Positions 15,015 to 28,000 of a DNA stretch of 64,000 nt are shown here, piece after piece. Numbering within the stretch: position 1 is the first letter of the stretch; every line of letters starts with the position of its first letter. Source of the DNA: Pelodera strongyloides (taxonomy: Eukaryota; Nematoda; Chromadorea; Rhabditida; Rhabditidae); NCBI GenBank assembly GCA_036852015.1, contig JAANDG010000580.1, forward strand, positions 1 through 64,000, given 5' to 3'. A program made the position numbers and the translations under genes. The notes under the pieces were generated by a model that worked only from the letters and a program-made list of their open reading frames with translations, searched no databases and was not told where the DNA came from.

Positions 15015-16061
15015 ATGCCATCGGAAGAGGTGGACGTCTCAAAATTGCCTTCGGAAATTCGCGAAAAATTGGCAGAATTGGATTTGGAATTATCAGAGGG
15101 TATGTGGTATTTTTGTACGCTTTATGGCACTGGTTTTGGCTTGCACTGGGGTAATTTACTTGGGCATTACACATGTAACTTTACTTTTGTTTCTTTCGTT
15201 GTTTTTGTTTATAGCGTTTTATTCAGGGGACATCACACAAAAGGGATATGATAAGAAACGAAGTCTTCTTTTGGCACTTTATATTAAAACGCAAGGTATT
15301 GATTTTATGTCCTTGTTCTCGAACTTTGATTATACATCATTTGTTGATTTGTTATTTGTTAGTTTTTTTTCGGTATTTTGAACGTTTTCGTTTTCTACGC
15401 ACTGTTCTGTTCAAAATAGAGATATATGTAAACTAGTAACTAGTATAGTAATTACGTTATTAACACTAGAATATTAGAATAAAATAATAAGAAGCACAAT
15501 AGTAAACTCACTTCCAGCTGCCCCGTCTGCGAGCCCGGGTACCAAGGCTCACCGCCGGCATCAGAGACGTTTGACACGGGATGATAACCGCTATCACTCA
15601 GGTACTTTACTTTCTGTTGCAGCCAGTGGAACGATCTATGACATCATGTCATGACTGTTCCCACCCTTGTGTTCCTTCTGAGGGCATATTTACACTCCGA
15701 TTCTCTCGGGGAAATATTCACTGGGGACAGAAAATAACATTCTAATATGAGGCACGCAGAGAATATACGGGGAATCTCCCCTGGGGGAATTGAGTGGTGA
15801 ATATCGCCTCTGTATAGTCTACTAACTAAAAATGGGTTACAGTTTCACAAAAACTGGATACCTGCGGTTTCGCTCGGTTGTTATTTAGTGTAATACGACT
15901 TAAATTAGAAATCCGTGTCGAAGCTGTACAACAAGCATTATCCGAATATGCTTCACGTAAGGACGTCGAACCCCTTTTGGTTCCACAAAGACGGAGAGGA
16001 GCCAGCCAGGCGAGGCAGAGCGCAGAGAAGAAAACATCGTCTTCAAGGAGTAAGGATGAAG
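15015..16061 (+). CDS. dip-2: DIP2 exons 1-3: DMAP1-binding domain
   Basis: Exons 15015-15099, 15227-15295 and 15909-16061. They encode MPSEEVDVSKLPSEIREKLA..., GDITQKGYDKKRSLLLALYI and EIRVEAVQQALSEYASRKD, which align closely with the N-terminus of animal DIP2 (the LELSEGDITQKGYEKKR core). This small helical domain is shared with DMAP1-interacting proteins and GlcNAc-phosphotransferase. Exons join in phase 1. The last donor could instead be GTAAGG at 16050, which would remove four residues without changing frame. The start is the only ATG in frame near the conserved block and lies behind a candidate trans-splice acceptor. Confidence 0.92.
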
Positions 16062-19000
16062 GTTGGTTAATTTTGCTTTTAATGTCTTTGTGTTGTTATT
16101 TTTGTTTGTGGGTTTTTTTTGTTTGCAAGCCATAGGTCACTAACGACACTCGATGCCAGTTTCGGAAGGAAAGGATTTCAGGTTGGATTTTGAATGACTT
16201 TCCTTCTTTTTCTTTGTTTTCCTTTGTGGTGTAAGTTTGTTCTACTCTTTTTTCTACTAAGCTACCTGTGTACTGTGTTATATGATGTACGTATGTTTGT
16301 TTGGTTATCCCAATATCTGCCCATCTCCATCTCCTCGATTAACTAATTGTTTCTGTCATTTGTTGACTCAGATGATTGATCATTTTGTGCCGTTTTCTCT
16401 ATTATTTGTTCACCGCTTCGTTTACCATCTAACCGAGGCGAGGGCGGGCGTCTTAGTGATTGTGATTGATATCATATATCAGAGCTCTTGATCCTGGGAG
16501 ATTACGCATGTGTGTGTGTGCTAGAACAAGAACAGGTCCATACTCGAGGTTCTTGAATATCAGACATCAGACAGTATCACGTACAAGATTTACATTACTT
16601 ATGTAGTTACCTTATTTTTTTTGTTTATGAGTATCTCGGATCTTTGATGTTTCGCTGATATCATGTCTGTAACTATCTTTTTCTGGTTTACTGGATGATA
16701 CATTCTTGAACATGGAACTCTCTTTTACTGTACATTTTGTAGCGAATTGGTATTTCTTGCCTGACCCGTGAATAGTATGTATTACTTTTTTCCCATTTTC
16801 CTCGATTGGTTATGTTTGTTTTGGCTGTGATTTTCTATTTCTTCTAGGAATGTAGGAATTGAACTATTGGGGCTGAGTTGGTTCAGCCCAGTTGATACTG
16901 CGCAAATGTTTGCTTTACTACTTTGCAATGGCACCCGGCGTTTCACAGTTTCACATTTCGTGAATTTAACCTATTAATATAAGTCAACTCATGTGCCAAT
17001 TGAGTTTTATTTATTGAAAACGCTGTGGTTAAGTTTCCTCGTCTCTTCTACTATTTCTCAATTATTTCTTCCATTTGTTTGTGCGAATCTTTGCGGTTTG
17101 TTTTAATTCTTTAGCAGCATTTTTTCGACGAATAGAGAAGAGTTATTGCCTAGTGTTTGATTCAAATTCCAATGTTTCATTTTTCCTTCGGAGGCGGAGG
17201 CCTAACTAACCGTCTAATGTAATTTCATTCTCTCTGAACTCTCTTTTCTTTTAGCTTCTTTTTCGTTTCGCTACTTCCAGTTTTCAAACATTGACTGAGA
17301 TAGTGCTTGTTTGCAGATTTTTTTATAATTTTTTTTTATTTATATCGGTTTCGAGAAGCATATAGTTTATAGTTTGATATTAGACCACCCACGGCGTAAT
17401 AATAGAAGTTCATATTGAAGTTTCATTGTATCTGTGTTATGCCATGCCGATGATGCCAACAGCGAGCGACATCTATTGTTAGCCCTTTTATTGGCTGCAA
17501 AAAATGGCTTTACTGGTCCTGAGGACCCGTTTTGTTCGTTTTTCTTATTCTTTGAAGTCTCTTGAGACACGCTTCTGATAATGGAAAGTGAATTGTCTGG
17601 TCTGAGTTTTCCATAAATGAAAGGCATTATGTTTCTTTGGTAATGGGTTATATTTCTCTCGGCCTTTTTCTTTGTTCAAGTTTTCAACTGAGTATCAGCA
17701 TATCAGCAAAGTGGCTTTAATTGCCTGTTTTTTCTCAAGTACACTAATAAATAATGCTGGGGTACACACACAGATACCTACACCTAATTCCTTTACCTTG
17801 TAAACTATCCAGTAAAGTGATGTGTTCGTGACATTGGGTGTTTTGCCCTTCATTCGGTCTTTCTGCTCTACTATATTCTCAGCTTTTTACATCACCCCTG
17901 GGAGGGAGATTGCCTGATAAAAGCCTCATGATTATGGACATCCCCGCTTTCTTGCCTTTGCTTGGACTACTTGGACAAAATGCCGCCCTGTGTTGCGAAT
18001 ATCTTGTTGTCAGATGATTAGTATAATGTGCTATAGTGCTATTGCTATTTGGATTTGTACTATAGTACTATTTGTGCTAATTAATGTATTTTTTTTCTGC
18101 ACTGCTATTCTCGTTTATTGGACGAAGCTTGTGAGTGTGAGATACGATTATAGAATACCGAAATGTTCTATTTTAAGTTTGCCCCGATACTCATTCCCAT
18201 TTGTACAGTCGAACACCATATTCTGGATTATTTTGTTGATATTTATGGTGGGCATGTTTTCAGACTTTCAGAGCATCCGCCGGTGAAATGTTGTTCACAA
18301 AGGCTTCTTCCCGCCGATATGTTTTTGACATTTTTCACATAACTTGAATGGTTTTGTAAAATAATGTGATTTGTCACTCAGTGTCCGTTTAGGTTAAGTC
18401 AAAAGTCGTAAAGTAAACGTAGTACCCTTGGCTTCCTATTCGGAAAGTTCAAAGTTGGTGATAATATTGTAGTTATCTCGGTAGCAGGTGTTGGTGTCAG
18501 CGAAAAAAAAAGTAGCTGGTCGGTACCTTACCTGTATATTGGAACTGAACTGATGCCCTTCAGCTCGTCCGAGAACGACTATTGGAAACCTCTTTCTCTC
18601 TCTCTTTCTCCTTCTCTCTCTGTACATCCTTCCTGTTTTGCCGGGTAACACCCAGCGCCCTGGCTGGAAAAGAACGCACTCAATTCGCACAAGTTGACTG
18701 AAGTTTGCTTTTCATTCCATGTCTCCGTTTCCGCACTTCTCTATCAGTGCCCTCTCCATTTCTAGTGCTCCCTGATGTCTCTACATCTCTGCTTCTATCG
18801 AAACGGGATCAGTGAAAAATAATGCGTCAGGCGGGTGTGAGAGACGCGGAATTACTAAACAATAAACATCAAGCAATATCCAGACCTGCACAGCGATCCC
18901 ATTTTTTTGGCACTTGTTTTGTATTATAATAGTGTGGTGCTCTTGTTCAGCACAATTTGTGTAGTGTGGTATTTTCAAGTAGAGTGTTGTTTTTTCTCTC

Positions 19001-22000
19001 TCTTTACTGATAGAAGACGGTGAAAATAAAATAGCACAAGCACACCGTTGGTGGCTAAGAATTTACGTTGTCGGGCCTTTAAAAATTTTCCCATCTGATA
19101 TTCTGCAATCGGAATTGTGGTATATTGATTTTATATAAAAATATTATATATTAACACTATTGACCGACTTTGATTCAGATTCGATTTGATTGACCTATTC
19201 CTACTCTGGTATCTTAGTGTCCTCTCTAGGCCAAATTTTCTGAAACATCTACGTTGAAACATTAGTTTGTTCCAATGTTCGAAACGCAAACAAATTCGTA
19301 GAGGGTCGGTTCCTGGGGTGGGGGCCGTTCAGGAAAGGCATACTGGTTTTGGATTACAAGGAAATTACAGCCTTCCCTATGAGTGGAATCGTCTTACTTT
19401 ACAACGCCCGCCATACTCTCCGACTTTGTCTTCTATTCAAGTGGGAATGTTGTATTCAAGTAAGAAACAATGCGATAGTGTTGTGTACTTTTACATATAT
19501 TATAAATATCAACTATCAGACCGCCCGTTTATTTTTATCCATTGTAGGAAGTTTCGAGTTCGTTATTGCACTGTGGCAGTTGCTTATTATTTACGTTTTT
19601 GTGTGGCAATGTTGATCGTTGCTGACGGTTGATTTAATCATTTAATGCTAGAATAATGAGCCCACAAATTTTTCGACTGGTTTAAGAGGTTATCACAATT
19701 TTTTTGTAATAGATGGTTTTAAGTTTGTTACAGTTTTGTTTATTTTTAGAGAATTTATATTTTTCTTCAGAATTTTTTGAACATTTTTTGATGCAGCTTT
19801 AGTGCCTGCTCATGAGTGTTCGTTATCGTTTATAATAATGCATTTGATTTGCCTTGCTTTGCTTGTATTGAAACGACAGACGATTGACAATCTAATATAA
19901 TGTGAAAAAGTGAAAATTCAGAGATTTTAGGGGTAAGGTGTAACTTCCCAATTGAATAGTTTATTATTATTTCTGCCTCCAGTCCAATTGGTGCCCTTGC
20001 TGTCATTTTGGGTCTTTTCCTTTGCAGGTATTCAATAGTAGTTAATGTGCCCGAATCCTGTACATTCTTTGTTCTCTTTCATTCAATTTCTCTTTCTTTC
20101 CTTTTCCCTCCCAGTGTGAAGAAAATTGGGGAAAAAAACTAGCTTGTCACTCAACTTATGTAAAGCGTTTTCCTTCCTTCTTGGAAAAGAAGGAACAACG
20201 CATTTTCTACTCCGGAGGTATATACTGATGACAGATTTCGCTTTCACCTGGTTAGATTGTTTCTAAAAATAAACCACCTTTGTTTATGAGTACATTTTTT
20301 TATTTTAGGCTTTGTGTTGTAGGGGTAGGTTGGTAGTTTGACATTTTGGCCTTTATTCGCTATTGAGGTGTTCGTGTATCCATTGTTGATCTTCGGGAGT
20401 TTAGAAATTGTTCATAGAAGCGTAGTACGGGGGTGCGGAGGTGTAGAATGCCTACCTATTCTCATTCTACTCCCTCGTTCTTTTCTCGTACTTCATCCTT
20501 TTGAGACCAAATTTGATTTTGCGCATCGTTTCTCTGTCTTTTACAAATTTACAGCTCTCCTCGATTTCGGTTTGTAGAGTGGAGCTAGATCGTCGGGCGT
20601 TGCGTAGACGTACGTAAATAATGATGGTCTGTGAATGGGAAGGACTATATTGAATGAATTTGTTGAATACTAATACTAGTAATCACTGTTCGAAAACTTG
20701 TATTATCAGCTTAGATTGCAGACTTCTTTCTTTGTAAGAGTTTTCTTGTGTAAACTGCTGCTGTGAATACAGGATTTTGCAACATTGTTCCGTGATTGAT
20801 CGCGGTGTTCACCTCGTTTTGTTTCTCTCCCTTCTCCCTGATTTCGTTGCACCCTCACTTTGTTGCTTTCTCTGCTAATCTCTGCCCACTTCTCTCTTCA
20901 CAGTGCCTCCGTGGTTAGGGTTCTCGCCACCTGCTAATGACCATTTCAATTAGCGCCGTAAATTGATCCCGGCTTGACTTCGACTTTTTCTTTTCGGCTA
21001 AAACTATATAGTGTAGTGGTTGTAATATAGAATTAACTTTTATTTGTCTGTGCTTGTTGTGCGGTAGTGCGGTTTTACTGGTATTATGCCATCACATCAG
21101 AGTACAACGGTTGAGCTGATTGTTTTGGCCTCTTAGATAATACACCTTGGAGCCTTGGACACCCGTACACCACTGAGCACCATTGGACACCATTTTAACT
21201 TTTACATATTTTGTTAAGATTAATCTAAGTTCACAACGTAAATATGCTAATGATGATATGGTAATCCATATTTCGACTTCTTTGAAATTGGCACGTGTTT
21301 AGCTAAAGGTGTCCAGTGATGTCCTGTGGTGTCCGGGTGTCCAGGCTGTATTATCCAATAAGCCATGTGTTCTGAATACTGAATACCCTGTGATTGGGGG
21401 CTAAATGCCTATAGAGTCGTGTGCGTGTGCGTATTATATGTTTGTCGGTATCTCTCACATCTCCCACTTTTGTACAGTCTATCATCTCCAGCGCCATCCA
21501 AACAAAGCCCAACCAAACTCTCCTTGATTTGCATATTGTACACACATACACGTCAAGTGTGCAGGGCTAGGGCACTCCACGATCAGAGTCGGTCAAATTA
21601 TCGGAACTTGGAACTAAACTCATTGTTGTTTTAGCTGGGGTTGAACCTCGTAGGAGTGTAGGAGAATGACTTGGGCCCTTGGGCGGGCTTCCCTCCCTCT
21701 TTCTTGCCAGCGCTATATTTTCTCTCTTTGTGCCGCTTTTCATTGAAATCAGTTGTAATTATCGGTGTGTAGTGTATAATTAATGGGCAGCGCCGCTTTA
21801 CTTTGCCTCAGAATTGAACATGAAAATAGTCTGCGTAAGTAATTGATTCGCTTTCTTTTTGATTATTTTATTGCTTTGTTATATGTTATTATTTATAATT
21901 TGTTGTCTGAGTCTGCTATAATATACGTTGACTTTTTGTGTGGTTTATGGAGACCGTTTTCCTTTTGACCAGCGTTAATGGTAATTCATGTTGACATCTA

Positions 22001-25000
22001 ATGGAAACAGCGAAGTATTGAACGCAAAGTTGTCTGGAATATGGAATTTTTCTTTTTGATCTTTTTCTAGTCCACTTTTTGTTTTACTTCCTTCTTTACG
22101 CATTATAAGGATTATTTTTTGGTGTAGGACTGTACAGTTTTAGAATTTCTTTTGATGACGAATTAGGAGCTCTAACGAGTCACGAGAATTGTAAGCATAT
22201 TAGCATAAGCATAGTCGTGTCAACCCTGAAAATTGGTGCACATTTGTATATCAGAATCGCGGCGGGAATTCAGTTGATGTGTTGGACATTTTTTGTCTTT
22301 ACCTAGCAACTTATATCACCTGAATGAAACATTGCATTTTCTCCTTTGTGCCCAATTTCCCTCTGCAAATTTACGAGATGTGAAATCGTAGTGTGTGTGT
22401 ATGTGTGAGAAAGAGCTTGTTGTGACATTGGATTCCCGACTTAATTTTTGTAATGATTCGTACCTCGGACAGGGATTTGGGACTGGACTGACAGTGGACA
22501 GCCGTCCACTTAGATACTCAGATCAAAGGAAGGTACCTATCCCCAGGGGGAAGTTGAGGAGTACTAATAAGAAGGTTAGGTTGTCATGTCGTATATATTT
22601 TACTAGGTGAGCATGTCTACCTGACCCCAATGAAATGTTGATATTGAGAATTGGGAAGATTTGGGATTTGGTGTGTCATGTCAATTTATTTTCTTACGTG
22701 AATCTCACTTTCTCCTTTTTTTGGCTAGGTGAAAGGTGTTTCGAATATTTCAATTTCAGTCTTCATTTCCAATTTCCGTATATATTACCAGCCGTTCGAA
22801 GAGCCCTACGGGCTCTTCTCCGACTGGAGGAATCGGCCTTCGGCCGATTGTACCCTATTCAAAAAAAAAATTCTTTAAACGTAAAAAAGATGTTCATTTA
22901 CGTTTATGTGGAAACGTATAATATGGTTCTGGACTTCATGCAAATTTGCAAATTTGTTATTGCAATTGCTCTTCTATCTCCTATAAGATCCTCCTCATAT
23001 AAGCTTGCATAGCTCAACAGGTAGATCGTTGGACTGTGAATCGAGAGATTATGGGCTGCTGTGGGTTCGAATCTCGCCAGCGGCAAAGATTTTGTAAGCT
23101 CTTCCGATCGAAGATTTTCTTTATGAACATCTTTCGTTGTGCACATAAAAACAAACCCGTGACAAACTCTTCTCCTTTATATAATAAGATAGCAGTAGTG
23201 TACCTACGTTGCGAAATTTGCATATGATACGCATATCCTATGTATAAATTTGGTGCCGGAAGCTTCGGACGGGCATCAAGAATTTGCATAGGATACATAG
23301 GAAATGTGTACCATACGCAATTTTCCCAAAGTAGGTACAATACTGCTTTAAAATGTTTTGGGATCTCCGACTGTTGTTGAAAACCTAACAATAGATGACC
23401 CTGAATGTTGATTAAGTGAACTAATATAGCAGATGTTAAGCTTAAAATCGCGCGCAAATCCGACAGCACGACGGGAGCACCTGTGCTATTCTGACTACTG
23501 CCAAGGCATGTCAGTCAATCGCCCGCCCGTCCCATTGGCTTTTGCTTGCTAGCCTCTCTTCCGGGACCCTTGTCTCTAATGACCCCCGTCCCCTATTATT
23601 ATGCACATTTGTGTATGGAAGACCCTCATACAGAGGCTGTCAACAATGAATGCATTTGGCTTGGCACTTGAAGGCATTTATTTTGTTCGTGGAGATATCT
23701 TTTTGGGATCTTAGCTTAGCATCTGCTTAGTGTCAACTTATAATTTGAATTTTGTTCTTGTTTTGCATGAGCCTTATCCTTATGTGGCAGTGGTGATATT
23801 TTGTGCGCACTAGGTCTTTGCGTTGAACAGTACTACTACAATTGTACAAGTACAATGAAACTTATGAGAATTTATGTGTGATTATCCGATTGATGTCCAA
23901 GCCAGTTAGTTTGCTGAGAAGCTGTTAGATGGACGGAGATAGAGTGTTAGGCGAGTTCCCCTTTAATGCAGTATGAATTCGTTCGGTGTCTCGCTCTTCT
24001 GATGCATCCGTCGTCGCTACGCCCGATTACTATGCACGTATGCCGTATGCCGTATGCGCAAGGAGAGATATTATTAGCGGTGGTTGTCACAAGGAAACTC
24101 GCGTAGCCCTCGGCCGACTGGACGCGCCAATTTCGCGTGTGTTGTCTGGTCGGGTGTTGGTAGTGGTGGGAAATGGCCTTCAACACCACTTTGCGTGTCC
24201 GATCACAAATTATTGCCCTGGTTGGACATGTGGAGTATAATAATGAGAATTATTTTCCACTTTATATTTCTAAGTATATCGGAATGTTTCTAAAACCAAA
24301 TAAGTGTATAGATGTTTTTTGCTTTCTGATATTGATGCTGATTAGCCGATTACTCCTGTGTAGCTCAATATAAATTCCGTGTTCTGATGATGATTTGTGG
24401 AGAAGTTACACATTTGCAAGTTGTTGTCACGCTCTGAAGTTCGCTAGAGTTTTCCTATTGCTGCCGGAATATTATGGCATCCCGACCATCTTTATCTCTA
24501 CGTCATATCAGCATCTCTCGCGCGATTTCTTTTTTTCTCTGCCTCTCACTATCTGATTCGGCCTTCCCAGCTGTTGTTCACCCTAAGCAAATTTACGACA
24601 CTCGGACACTCAGGTTGGGTGACTACTTTATGATATCCTTGAACCTTGAATTGTGTGCGAATTATTTCTAGGTTCAATTAATCTATTTCCTAAATTTCTA
24701 ATTTTTTTTCGAAATTGATAATTTGTTGACAAAGTGTCAGTGTCGTCAAACTGTTGAGTTTGAATTAGAGAAGGTGTTTCTCTTCACAGGTTCTCCGAAT
24801 TGGCTATTGAGTAGTACTTAGAATTCTCTGGTTAATGTTTATATTTGATGTTATGTTTCTTTTGTTCGCAAGTTTCTCCCTCACTATTCGTCCAAGTTGC
24901 GGGGAATGTCCGCTAATTTAATTGGCACTAATCTACGTCAATTACCTCCGAGTGAACCTTTGAGTGGTGTTTTAACTGGTTCCACCTCTCTTTCTACTTT

Positions 25001-28000
25001 CAGACAATAAGATCTTTTCAAATGGTCCTCTTTCCTCTTTGTTTCTGTTTGTGTGGGATTTCCGGATTGCCTTCGAGCTTGATGGTGAAATTTTGAACTA
25101 TTTATATATATGTATCGATCCATCGATGGGCTGTTGATATGTCTTGAAATGAGGGAGGAATACTGATCAATTATTATTATTATTTTTGCATTTTCTCTCT
25201 GCGCTCTCTCTCTCTTGATTATTTTTGCTATTATTTAGTGTAGGTATGTTGTTTCGTCAGTATGTGTATATTATGTATGTATCTGCTAAGCAGTAGATTT
25301 TCTTTTTGGTGTTCTTATTTTGTTAATTGTTTATGTGTCCTTTTTATTCCCTTCCTTCCATCCTTCCGCAACGTTTATGATTATGATGTGCGGGTCTCAG
25401 TTGGTAGCAAATGTGCCATATGGCGACGTTTTATGACAGAGCACTGCAACTAAGAGTGCCAGATTTTTAACGTATTGGTCGTACGGGGTTCGGTCTACAC
25501 TTTTTTATTCAATTTTTCACATATGTTCTTATTTTATTCTAGCCATTTCATTTGAGTGTGTCTTCATTCATTCTGGTTAGCTATTCTCTAAAAAAAAGAT
25601 AATAGCTTTAGTTATTGTTTCGCACTATTAGCCTATTTGTGACAGCGTATCCGTTTTCAAAAAGCCACTTGATGTTTAATTTTCATGGAGAATTTTGTGT
25701 ACGTAGGTATTCGTTGGCATACTTTCCTGGAGGCTGGGGCGATTTTGTAATAACTTGGGTTTTGTATTGCCAAGGAAATTATGTTTACTTGAACTGAGCT
25801 GAGCTCATGTGGCCGAGACTGAATACCTAGAGGGGTCATGGTGGAGTAGTTTTTTGTATTTGCTATTTAGACTAGGCTGTAAGTTTTATTTTATCATAAA
25901 ACGTTCACTATACGGTGAGAAATTGCTAGTTGTGTTAAAGATACTCTAGTTGACATTAATGGTCATTCTTTGGAGTTTAGCAACAAAATCTGATATTTGC
26001 GATCATTTCATCGTACAGTGTGAGAGTGAGTTGGGAAAGCCATTAAGGTGTTCGGATAAGCGTTGTGAGGATAGATATGTAGTGGATGGTGCCAATTTGT
26101 GTCTCCTTTCTATTTCTAATCGAATCATTCCGATCGGAATTAGGGGAGTTAAGGACCTTTGCAACGATTGCAACCTCTCCTCGAGGAGGGACAACCGCTA
26201 TTTTATGATCTCGAAATGTGAGCAATTGGAGTTGGAGCTAAAGCTCCTCTTTTCGCTTTTCAGTGTTGTTAGATCAGGTACATCCACCTAGATATCGGTT
26301 GTGAGCTTCTTGATATTCTGCGATTTTGTTTTGCCTTCTATCGAGTTTTGACCTGAGATTGTTATGGTTTTATGATCGTTTTTTACGTCCTATCATAATT
26401 TCGTTTGTAAGGCTTGTAACTCTTGGGATACAGGTTGTGTATATGAGTATTTTTTTCTTCGAATTTTCTACGATATTTTGCTTGAATTCTTGAATTGAAA
26501 ATTAAAAATCTTTTTCAAAAAAATTGAAAGTTAAAAAAATGTCTACGATATTTTTAGTGTTATATCGTAGTTTTCTTTGTAAGCATTGCAACTCTTCGGT
26601 TACAGGTTGTGTATGTGAAATTGTCAGAGTTTCTTTTGGAATGAGTATTTGCATTAGGAGTCGTTTGTTGATATATTAGTCACCGAGAAGAGTTGTTCAA
26701 CACTGTATTACACACTGTTTGGGGATTCAAAATAGTTTTATTTTGTTGAATTGCAGTAGTTCTATTCCTGTTCTTGTCCTCGGGCTACTTACCTTTGATG
26801 CTAGTTTTGAGTGATCTTATTCTTCGATTCTTCTGTAATTCTCGCATCTTTGTTTTATCTTTTTTGGTGCATATAGATAGGGATTGGTTTGTTTAGTGAG
26901 CTGTATTTTTCGTTTAGTTAGGGTTTGTTGTTGTTCTTTTATTGTTTAATGGGCTGCATTTTCTGTTCCCGGTCGCAAATTCGTACCACCGCTCTCTCTT
27001 TCAGTTTTGTGGACATTTTCTTTCTTGTGTGAGTTATGAGTATACACTCGTCCCATACATAATATGTTTAATGGCCCGGTCGCTCAGCAAAACCCGAAAA
27101 CTGATGCGAATAGTAGTTTGATTTCAGTTGTTTATTTTTGCATGCTACAGTGATTGTTAAGTGATTTGATTCTAATTTAGACATAGACGTATATTCTTTC
27201 CTTTGCGTTTCACCGTTTTATTACAAGAAGAAACCTGTTGCTTTCGTTTCGTTTTGGCGGATAGTGGTTAATAATCTCGCTTTGACCGCGCCCCGCCGAT
27301 TCCTTCTTATTATTAGTCTCAATCCGTCATAAGCGTAGATAAGCAATTAATATTCGTTTGAATGACAGATGAAAACAATTAGCTAGTGGTTATATGCTTT
27401 TTTATTTATTGTTGAAATTTGGAATAATGTAGTGTATTCGTTTGATCAAATCAAAATCTATCGTTGTAGTGAAAAGCGCGATAAATACAACATAATCTGT
27501 CGCTAGTGGGTAATTGTTGACAGGAAAATGGTACTTTTTTTTGTAGAACCGGTTTTTCATCCTTTCTCTTTCGTGTATAATCATTGCCTAAATCGTAGGC
27601 ACTCAATAAATAACTCGCCCCGTAATTTATTGATCGTTATCTGGGCGTCAACGCCTACTCCTCTGGAACATGGGCAGACTTTTCAGTTTTTTTTCTTTTT
27701 GGATCGTTCTGGATTTCGCCTCGAATTGTGGAGTTAATCAGTTAATTAGATCTGCAATTATATTTTTTCACAGTTCAGTAGCGATAGCCGGATTTATTAA
27801 TAAATTTATCTGCGTTCCGTTCCGTGCATGGTCGTAAAGCCATAAACATAAGGCATTTTAATTTAGAGAGAGATGTCTGAATGGCAATGACTTACTTGTT
27901 ATTTATTACTCACCTTACTTTATCAGGGCACTCTTTAGTATTTATTTGAGGAAAGTATCATTAGTGTTAGTTCTTTTTTGCTTCCTATTGTAAGACTTTT

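Noticed and set aside
19267..19632. 121-codon frame in DIP2 intron 3
   Set aside because: No homology, no convincing acceptor and donor pair in a phase that fits DIP2, and a second frame overlaps it.
23014..23469. Minus-strand frame of 151 codons
   Set aside because: It runs antisense through the tRNA-like repeat and a palindrome; a repeat artefact.
25950..26291. 113-codon frame in DIP2 intron 3
   Set aside because: Looks moderately protein-like but no fitting splice sites or family; left as chance.
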